From contig CATKXN010000125.1 in NCBI GenBank assembly GCA_949840605.1, forward strand, positions 1 to 8,229: a stretch of DNA of 8,229 nt, read 5' to 3'. The first letter of the stretch is position 1, and each line of letters starts with the position of its first letter. Below the pieces are notes generated by a model, which was not told the DNA's origin, searched no databases, and saw only the letters and a program-made list of their open reading frames with translations. Shown piece after piece: positions 1 through 5,276 of the stretch. Source of the DNA: an uncultured Alistipes sp. Its GTDB lineage: Bacteria; Bacteroidota; Bacteroidia; Bacteroidales; Rikenellaceae. Both the position numbers and the translations under genes were made by a program.

Positions 1-47
1 ATCCCAACGTCCGCACGGTGGTCGTGGGCCTGAACCTTACTTTCTAA
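1..47 (+). CDS. SusC-like TonB-dependent outer-membrane transporter, C-terminal end only
   Basis: The first 47 nt read in one frame (first whole codon at position 3) as PNVRTVVVGLNLTF followed by TAA. A short amphipathic beta strand ending in phenylalanine right before the stop is the usual C-terminus of an outer-membrane beta barrel, where it is recognised by the BAM assembly machinery. The next gene, 22 nt downstream, is a SusD homologue, and SusC/SusD genes almost always occur as adjacent pairs in Bacteroidota. The assignment therefore rests on the strand pattern plus context; the plug domain and TonB box lie outside the window. If correct, the protein would import oligosaccharides across the outer membrane with the SusD-like lipoprotein acting as its lid. 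Confidence 0.8.
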   Translation, partial: PNVRTVVVGLNLTF

Positions 48-69
48 TTCCGGAAAACAAGAACCGATC

Positions 70-1614
70 ATGAAAAAGATATTATCATACGCTGCGGTAT
101 TTTCGCTGGCTGTCGCGGTCTCGTCGTGCAGCCTCGAGAAATTCCCCGATACCATGTATGCCGAGAACAACACCTCCGGCACGGGCGACGCCGAGACGGC
201 CATCAATACCCGCGAACTGCTCGAAGGCCAGCTTACGGCCATGTACAACTACATGAAGGGCGACTTCCAGAACTACTGGTACCAGCTCATCGTCCTGGCC
301 GAAAGCCGCGCCGACAACGCCTACGGCTGCCCGGGCGAAACGAAAACCATGGCCGTCGAACAGAACCGGATCGACAGCGACAACGAATTCGCGGCCACCA
401 TGTGGAACTATTCGATGAACGCCGTGGATTATGCCAACCAGGTCATCTGCAACATCGACCTCGTGAAGGAGAACGATCCGTCGCTCACCGAGAAGGAGTA
501 CCGGGAGTGGCTTTCCGAGGCGCTCTGCTGGCGTGCCTACATCTGGATCAACATGATGCAGCTGTTCGGCGAGATCCCGATGCTGACCGAGATTCCGCCC
601 GCCATCAATGCCGACAACATCGAGGAGGTCTACCCGCTCTACTTCCCGTCCCGCGTCCCGAAGGAGACCGTCGGCGAGCAGATCGTTAAGGATATCGAGG
701 AGTACGCCTGCAAATACGCTCCCGACATGGACGCTTCGAACAAGTTCAAAATCACCAAGGGATTCGCCTACGGCCTGATGGCCCGTTTCTACTCCCTGCG
801 CGAGTTCCGCGACTGGTCGAAAGTGGTTACGGCCTGCCAGGCGGTCGAGGGCATGGGCTACAGTCTCTGCGACAGCTACGGCGACCTCTGGGCCTACACC
901 ACGGGCGATACGGGCATGGCCGCGATGAACACCCGCGAGTCGATCTTCGAGGTGCAGTGGCCCAGCCAGACCTCGGGTTCGTGGATGTGGATGATGTTCC
1001 ACCGCAACGCCTACGTGCCCAACGACAGCTTCTCGTGGGCCAAGTGGAGCACGCCGTCGCGCAGCCTCACGAGAGCCTATAACGCCGAGGGCGACACCCA
1101 GCGTCTGAACGCGTCGGTCGTCTACGACGAGTGCGGCTGGTCGTACCAGTATCCGGCCGATGCGTATGCCTTCATGCACAAGTTCCCGACCAACGTGACG
1201 CCGGTCTATGTGATGCGTCTGGCCGACATCCGGCTGCTGCACGCCGAGGCGCTGGCCAATTCGGGCGATCCGGGCGGCGCCGCCGACATCGTGGATGCGA
1301 TCCGCGACCGTGCGGGCCTCGGCAAGCTGAGCGACACGCAGCGCGCCTCCGAGACGCAGATGCGCGAAGCGGTGCTCGACGAACGCCGCCTCGAACTGGC
1401 CATGGAGGGCTTCCGCTGGTTCGACCTGATGCGTTACGGCGACGATTATTCGAAACTGATCGAGGTCTGCGACGGCGTCAACGTCAAGGGTTCGTCCTCC
1501 TACGACGCTTATTTCAAGGACCGCCGCGCGATGAACGACAACCGCGTGCTGCTGCCGATTCCGACCGGCGTGCTCGACGACAACACCAATATCGAACAGA
1601 ACCTGGGTTATTAA
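70..1614 (+). CDS. SusD/RagB-family starch-binding-like outer-membrane lipoprotein
   Basis: This 514-residue protein is a SusD-like nutrient-binding lipoprotein that sits on top of the SusC transporter and captures glycan chains. Seen in sequence: a lipoprotein signal peptide with a lysine-rich start, a hydrophobic stretch and lipidation at Cys20 (VSSC); an N-terminal helical part rich in aromatic residues (residues about 50-170); the SusD C-terminal hallmarks VYVMRLADIRLLHAEALA (379-396) and RRLELAMEGFRWFDLMRYG (439-457); and the typical ending LLPIPTGVLDDNTNIEQNLGY, where family members usually have LLPIP...N..L.QNPGY. Its length is normal for the family (about 500-600). It starts 22 nt after the SusC stop and ends 22 nt before the GH30 gene, so it belongs to the same operon. 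The glycan ligand cannot be read from SusD itself; the neighbouring enzymes suggest a beta-glucan. Confidence 0.96.
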   Translation: MKKILSYAAVFSLAVAVSSCSLEKFPDTMYAENNTSGTGDAETAINTRELLEGQLTAMYNYMKGDFQNYWYQLIVLAESRADNAYGCPGETKTMAVEQNRIDSDNEFAATMWNYSMNAVDYANQVICNIDLVKENDPSLTEKEYREWLSEALCWRAYIWINMMQLFGEIPMLTEIPPAINADNIEEVYPLYFPSRVPKETVGEQIVKDIEEYACKYAPDMDASNKFKITKGFAYGLMARFYSLREFRDWSKVVTACQAVEGMGYSLCDSYGDLWAYTTGDTGMAAMNTRESIFEVQWPSQTSGSWMWMMFHRNAYVPNDSFSWAKWSTPSRSLTRAYNAEGDTQRLNASVVYDECGWSYQYPADAYAFMHKFPTNVTPVYVMRLADIRLLHAEALANSGDPGGAADIVDAIRDRAGLGKLSDTQRASETQMREAVLDERRLELAMEGFRWFDLMRYGDDYSKLIEVCDGVNVKGSSSYDAYFKDRRAMNDNRVLLPIPTGVLDDNTNIEQNLGY

Positions 1615-1636
1615 ATCTTAAAATTGCGATTCAACC

Positions 1637-3148
1637 ATGAAATTCACGATCAATAACAACCTGCGCCTGCTGACCGGCTCGCTGCTGCTTGCCGGAGCGG
1701 TCTGCTGCTCCAGCGGAAGCGATGAACCCGGTCCCGGCCCCGGAGGTCCGGGGACCGATCCCGTCGCGGGAGACGTCCGCGCCTATGTCACCTCGGCCAA
1801 CGGCAACCGCCTGTTCGCTGAGGAGGGGCTCTCCTATTCGACAGTCTCGATGTCGCCCTACCGGGTGGAGCTCGATCCCGCGACGACCTACCAGACCGTC
1901 GACGGATTCGGTCCGGCCATGACGGGGGCCACGTGCTACAACCTGCTGAAGATGTCGCAGGCCGACCGCACGGCGATCCTCAAAAAGTGCTTCGATCCGG
2001 AGACCGGCGCCGGATTCAGCTTTATCCGCGTGCATATCGGCGGTTCGGACTTCTCGATGGGCGAATACACCTGCTGCGACCAGAAGGGTATCGAGTTTTT
2101 CGCCATTCCGGCCGTGGAGAAGGAGGGGATATTCCCCGTTCTGAAAGAGGTCCTGGCGATCAACCCCGAGATCAAGATCCTGGGTTCGCCGTGGTCGTGC
2201 CCCAAGTGGATGAAAGGCACGGTCGCCGATCCCTCGAAACCCTATGACTCGTGGACCGGCGGGCGGCTTAATCCGGCCTATTACGACGACTATGCCGAGT
2301 ATTTCGTGCAGTGGGTGAGCGAGATGGAGGAGAACGGCTTCCCGATCTACGCCATCACGATGCAGAACGAGCCGTTGAACAAGGGCAATTCGATGTCGCT
2401 CTACATGCCGTGGGAGGATCAGCTGGCCTTCGTCAAGAAGCTCGGCCCGGCGTTCCGGAAGGCGGGGATCAAGACCAAGATTCTCTGCTACGACCATAAT
2501 TACAACTACGACAATGTCGCCGGACAGCAGAGCTACCCGCTCAACATCTACGCCGACGCCGATGCGTCGCAGTGGGTCGACGGTTCGGCCTGGCACAACT
2601 ACGGCGGTTCGGTGAGCGAGCTGGACGACATCCTCGCGGCGGCTCCCGGCAAGTCGGTCTACTTTACGGAGGCTTCGATCGGCACGTGGAACTACAAGTT
2701 CGAGAGCTGCGTCATCGACGATTTCGAGTCGATCTTCCTCGGGACGCTGAGCCGCATGGGCCGGGGCGTGCTGCTGTGGAACCTGATGCTCGACGACAAG
2801 GGCGCGCCCAACCGTCCGGGCGGCTGCACGACCTGCTTCGGGGCTGTCGAGATCAGTTCGTCGGACTACAAGACGCTCAAATACAACAGCCACTACTACG
2901 ACCTGGCGCAGTGCGCCAAGGTCATCCATCCGGGAGCCGTGCGCATCGGCACGTCGGGCTTCACGGCCCCGGGCCTCACCTACCTGGCGTTCGCCAATCC
3001 CGACGGTTCGAAGGCCTTCGTGGCGCTGAACCGGAACAGCAGCGAGCAGACCGTCGCCGTGTATGAAAGCGCCGGCCGTTCGTTCAAATACACCATCCCG
3101 GCCAAGTCGATCGCCTCGTTCCGCTGGGGCGCCGCGGCCGAAAAATAA
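1637..3148 (+). CDS. GH30 family glycoside hydrolase, probable surface endo-beta-1,6-glucanase (GH30_3-like)
   Basis: This 503-residue lipoprotein is a retaining glycoside hydrolase of family GH30, a (beta/alpha)8 barrel plus a small beta domain. Often auto-named glucosylceramidase, it resembles the Bacteroidota GH30_3 group, whose characterised members cut beta-1,6-glucan. Seen: signal peptide with Cys23-Cys24 at the lipidation site, then GSDE and a Gly/Pro-rich linker (about 31-42); the family start motif YQTVDGFGPAMTG (85-97); TCCDQKGIEFFAI (145-157); SPWSCPKWMK (184-193); the acid/base candidate Glu245 in TMQNEP; the nucleophile candidate Glu345 in YFTEASIGTW; and the C-terminal beta-domain (about 425-498) with the HPGAVRIGTS motif. 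All expected catalytic elements are present. The gene starts 22 nt after susD and ends 20 nt before the next gene. The acidic residues after the lipid cysteine suggest display on the cell surface. GH30 membership is nearly certain; the beta-1,6 specificity is an inference from similarity and gene order. Confidence 0.92.
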   Translation: MKFTINNNLRLLTGSLLLAGAVCCSSGSDEPGPGPGGPGTDPVAGDVRAYVTSANGNRLFAEEGLSYSTVSMSPYRVELDPATTYQTVDGFGPAMTGATCYNLLKMSQADRTAILKKCFDPETGAGFSFIRVHIGGSDFSMGEYTCCDQKGIEFFAIPAVEKEGIFPVLKEVLAINPEIKILGSPWSCPKWMKGTVADPSKPYDSWTGGRLNPAYYDDYAEYFVQWVSEMEENGFPIYAITMQNEPLNKGNSMSLYMPWEDQLAFVKKLGPAFRKAGIKTKILCYDHNYNYDNVAGQQSYPLNIYADADASQWVDGSAWHNYGGSVSELDDILAAAPGKSVYFTEASIGTWNYKFESCVIDDFESIFLGTLSRMGRGVLLWNLMLDDKGAPNRPGGCTTCFGAVEISSSDYKTLKYNSHYYDLAQCAKVIHPGAVRIGTSGFTAPGLTYLAFANPDGSKAFVALNRNSSEQTVAVYESAGRSFKYTIPAKSIASFRWGAAAEK

Positions 3149-3168
3149 CCTTAAAAATATAGCAGAAC

Positions 3169-5199
3169 ATGAAAACGCTGAAATATATCGCATTGTCGCT
3201 GCTCGCCGCGGCCTGCACGACGGCGTGCCAGGACGATCCGGAACTGCTCACCACCGACGTCGGTCCCGAGATGACGGCCGTTTCGTCCGACGCTTCGGGG
3301 GTCTTCGGCGGCAAAGTCGGCTTCGAGGCGACGATGACCGACCGCTATGCGCTCTCGACGCTCAAGGCGCAGGTCTTTTTCGACGACGAGATGGTCGCCG
3401 AGGAGGTGATCCGCACCAAGGAGAACGGCGCCTATTCGGGCACCGTGACGCTTCCCTTCTACAAGAACATTCCCGACGGCGAAGCCATGCTGCGTCTCGT
3501 GGGGCAGAACGTCCGCTTCGGAATGACCGTCGTCGAACGGCCGCTGGACGTCTCGCGGCCCGAACCCGACCACCTGACCTTCGTGCTCGGCGAGCGGGAG
3601 TACCGCATGGAGCCCACGGACGTCGATTACGAATACGCCGTAACGGCCGATTTCCCGCAGAAACCGCAGGGGTACATCACGACGCCCGACCTCGACGGAA
3701 AGGGGTCGGTAGCCACGTTCGGTTACGACGCCGAGCAGGGCGGGATCGTCTCCGACTCGACCGAGCCGATCCCCTTCGCCAATTCGAACGCCGGGGAGTT
3801 CACGATCGCCTTCAATCTGAAGAGCTTCGAGGGTTCGCCCTTCATCAAGCTGCTCTTCGACGATACGGAGATGACGATGGTCGACAACGACAATTACAGC
3901 ATCGTCACCACCCTGACGCAGAACCGGACCTACACGCTGACGGGCGTTGCGGACTTCGCCGGATGGGATGTCGACCGTGACTTCTTCGAACGCAGGGACG
4001 CTTCCGATCCCGGGACGCTGACTTTCCTGCCGATGTCGGGCATGTACAGGGTGACGGCCAACTTCAAGCACAGCTACCTGCGCATCGAGGCCATGAAGTC
4101 GGCCACGGAGCTTGCGACGCTCAACGCCGACGGCTCGGGGGCCGTCTGGGCCATCGGCGGCATGTCGGTCGGCAAGCCGACGCTGAAGAACGCCGCCAGC
4201 TGGAGTCCCGAGCAGGGCGGCATGTGTCTGGCGCGCGTCGCCGACAAGAAGTACCAGCTGACGCTCGTTGCGGGTATCTCGATCGATGCCGCGTCGTTCG
4301 ACTTCAAGTTCTTCCACCAGAAGACCTGGGGCGGCGAGTTCGGCGGCGACGATATCTCGACCGCGGGCGCCCTGGTGAAGATCAACGATTCGGGCAACCT
4401 GGGGCTGGCCGAGGGCAGCACGCTCGACCTGGGCGGCGTCTACCGCTTCACGGTGGACCTCACGGGCGGCAATACGGCGGCCGTGCTGACCGTCGAGAAA
4501 GTGGGCCAGCAGGAGCTTCCGCCCGCCGACATCGCCGTCAACGGAACGAAGATGACCCAGATCGACGCGGACAACTACCAGGCCGACCTCGACCTGACGC
4601 AGGGCCAGACGCTGACCCTCAGCGGTGCCGACGCTTTCACGCCGGCGTGGATCAACCCCGATTTCTTCGAGGCGGCTTCCGCAACGGGCGTCAAATTGGT
4701 TCTCGTGTCGGGCAGGTACCGCGTCTCGGCCAACCTTTCGACCAAGGTGATCGACGCGCTGGTGCTCAACGCCGACGGTTCGGGACTGGCGACGCTGAGC
4801 GACGACGGCCACGGGGCGGTCTATTTCATCGGTTACGGCATCGGGTCGCCTGCGGCCGTCAACGAGCCGGGCTGGACGACCGAGAAGGGCGTCTGCGTGC
4901 CCGAAGCCGCTCCGGGCGTCTACAGGATGACGGCCCAGGCAGGCAAGGAGGGCAGCACGGTTCTCGGCCAGCGGTTCCGCGTGAGCGGATGGAGCGGCAA
5001 GTTCTTCAAGAACCGCGGCTGGGACGGCCTGGGAACTTTTTCCCTGGCGGCGGGCGCCGAGGCTTTCTTCTCGATCGCCGGGGACGGCAACATCGAGATT
5101 GCGAAGGACGTGACCCTCGAAGAGGGGGCGACCTATTGCCTGACGCTCGACGTGACGGGCGGGAATGATCATCCCGTTGTGTCGCTGGTTAAGAAATAA
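3169..5199 (+). CDS. Probable surface glycan-binding lipoprotein with two large internal repeats
   Basis: This 676-residue lipoprotein has no catalytic motif that I recognise. Its place after susC, susD and the GH30 gene is where PULs encode SusE/SusF-like surface glycan-binding proteins. Seen: a signal peptide with Cys20 (CTTAC) followed directly by QDDPE, an acidic tract typical of surface-exported lipoproteins; an N-terminal beta-rich, perhaps Ig-like region (about 30-130); a bridging region (about 131-229); then two homologous units at about 230-446 and 457-676, each rich in beta strands and Trp/Phe/Tyr. Tryptophans align between units (266/494, 345/569, 387/608; Trp327 aligns with Tyr552), so they are candidate sugar-stacking residues. 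It may belong to one of the DUF512x families found in such loci, but I cannot verify that. Twenty nt separate it from the GH30 gene. A role in holding beta-1,6-glucan at the surface is inferred from context. Confidence 0.85.
   Translation: MKTLKYIALSLLAAACTTACQDDPELLTTDVGPEMTAVSSDASGVFGGKVGFEATMTDRYALSTLKAQVFFDDEMVAEEVIRTKENGAYSGTVTLPFYKNIPDGEAMLRLVGQNVRFGMTVVERPLDVSRPEPDHLTFVLGEREYRMEPTDVDYEYAVTADFPQKPQGYITTPDLDGKGSVATFGYDAEQGGIVSDSTEPIPFANSNAGEFTIAFNLKSFEGSPFIKLLFDDTEMTMVDNDNYSIVTTLTQNRTYTLTGVADFAGWDVDRDFFERRDASDPGTLTFLPMSGMYRVTANFKHSYLRIEAMKSATELATLNADGSGAVWAIGGMSVGKPTLKNAASWSPEQGGMCLARVADKKYQLTLVAGISIDAASFDFKFFHQKTWGGEFGGDDISTAGALVKINDSGNLGLAEGSTLDLGGVYRFTVDLTGGNTAAVLTVEKVGQQELPPADIAVNGTKMTQIDADNYQADLDLTQGQTLTLSGADAFTPAWINPDFFEAASATGVKLVLVSGRYRVSANLSTKVIDALVLNADGSGLATLSDDGHGAVYFIGYGIGSPAAVNEPGWTTEKGVCVPEAAPGVYRMTAQAGKEGSTVLGQRFRVSGWSGKFFKNRGWDGLGTFSLAAGAEAFFSIAGDGNIEIAKDVTLEEGATYCLTLDVTGGNDHPVVSLVKK
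3856..4506 (+). repeat. Internal protein repeat, copy 1, in the putative glycan-binding lipoprotein
   Basis: Codes for residues 230-446. Landmarks shared with copy 2: MTMVDNDNYSIVTTLTQ, W...RDFFE, GMYRVTANF, LATLNADGSGAVWAIGG, a tryptophan before GGMCLARV, KFFHQKTWGGEFGG, and a closing strand YRFTVDLTGGN. The repeat is clear at protein level but largely diverged at DNA level, so the duplication is old and is probably functional, not a recent tandem copying event. Confidence 0.8.
4537..5193 (+). repeat. Internal protein repeat, copy 2, in the putative glycan-binding lipoprotein
   Basis: Codes for residues 457-675. Matching landmarks to copy 1: MTQIDADNYQADLDLTQ, W.NPDFFE, GRYRVSANL, LATLSDDGHGAVYFIGYG, PGWTTEKGVCV, SGWSGKFF, and closing strand YCLTLDVTGGN. 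The offset from copy 1 stays within about 221-228 residues along the whole unit, needing only small gaps. The copy runs to the protein's C-terminus, so the two units together form its distal two thirds. Confidence 0.8.
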
Positions 5200-5203
5200 T
5201 CAT

Positions 5204-5211
5204 TACCTTTG
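5204..5211 (+). promoter_or_regulatory. Bacteroidota -7 promoter element (TACCTTTG) ahead of the GH3 gene
   Basis: TACCTTTG is a perfect match to the TAnnTTTG -7 consensus used by the Bacteroidota primary sigma factor. It begins 5 nt after the stop of the binding-protein gene and lies 65 nt before the chosen GH3 start. The -33 element is poor: the closest TTG (5177-5179) leaves a 24-nt spacer, longer than the usual 19-21. Transcription would start near 5216-5219. It may be a secondary promoter that lets the GH3 gene be expressed apart from the rest of the operon. Not tested by anything in the sequence beyond the motif and its position. Confidence 0.55.
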
Positions 5212-5218
5212 TACGCGA

Positions 5219-5244
5219 AGTGCGCAGCCTCCGGACTGCGCACT
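5219..5244 (+). promoter_or_regulatory. Perfect inverted repeat (9-bp arms, 8-nt loop) in the GH3 leader
   Basis: AGTGCGCAG (5219-5227) and CTGCGCACT (5236-5244) are exact reverse complements separated by 8 nt. The repeat begins about where transcription from the TACCTTTG element would start, so a transcript from there would open with a GC-rich hairpin. It could be a 5' stabilising stem, an RNA-processing or segmental-stability element within the longer operon mRNA, or a DNA operator. It is not a convincing terminator because no T-run follows directly; the nearest (TTTTTT, about 5264-5269) lies some 20 nt farther on. Confidence 0.6.
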
Positions 5245-5276
5245 CCGCATACGAACCCGACAAATTTTTTATTCCA

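Noticed and set aside
126..689. Alternative plus-strand open frames inside the PUL genes (also 1131-1640, 3063-3980, 4224-5168)
   Set aside because: They are out-of-frame shadows of the real genes, arginine-rich and low in complexity, with no signal peptide or domain, and they lie wholly or mostly within well-supported coding sequences.
1637..3148. Naming the GH30 enzyme a glucosylceramidase
   Set aside because: The family name comes from human GBA (GH30_1). The PUL context and the specific motif spellings favour a polysaccharide-active GH30_3 enzyme.
3151..5172. A very long open frame antisense to the binding-lipoprotein gene, with comparable ones antisense to susD (85-1242), GH30 (1631-3193) and GH3 (5169-7139)
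   Set aside because: Each antisense frame is in codon register with its sense gene. Stops there would need the sense codons TTA, CTA or TCA, which this GC-rich coding style avoids. The products are Arg/Val/His/Gly-rich without recognisable domains, while the sense proteins carry full family motifs.
5219..5269. The inverted repeat before the GH3 gene as an intrinsic terminator
   Set aside because: The stem is strong, but about 20 nt separate it from the T-run, and it lies downstream of a perfect -7 element and ahead of an operon gene, so a leader or operator role is more plausible.
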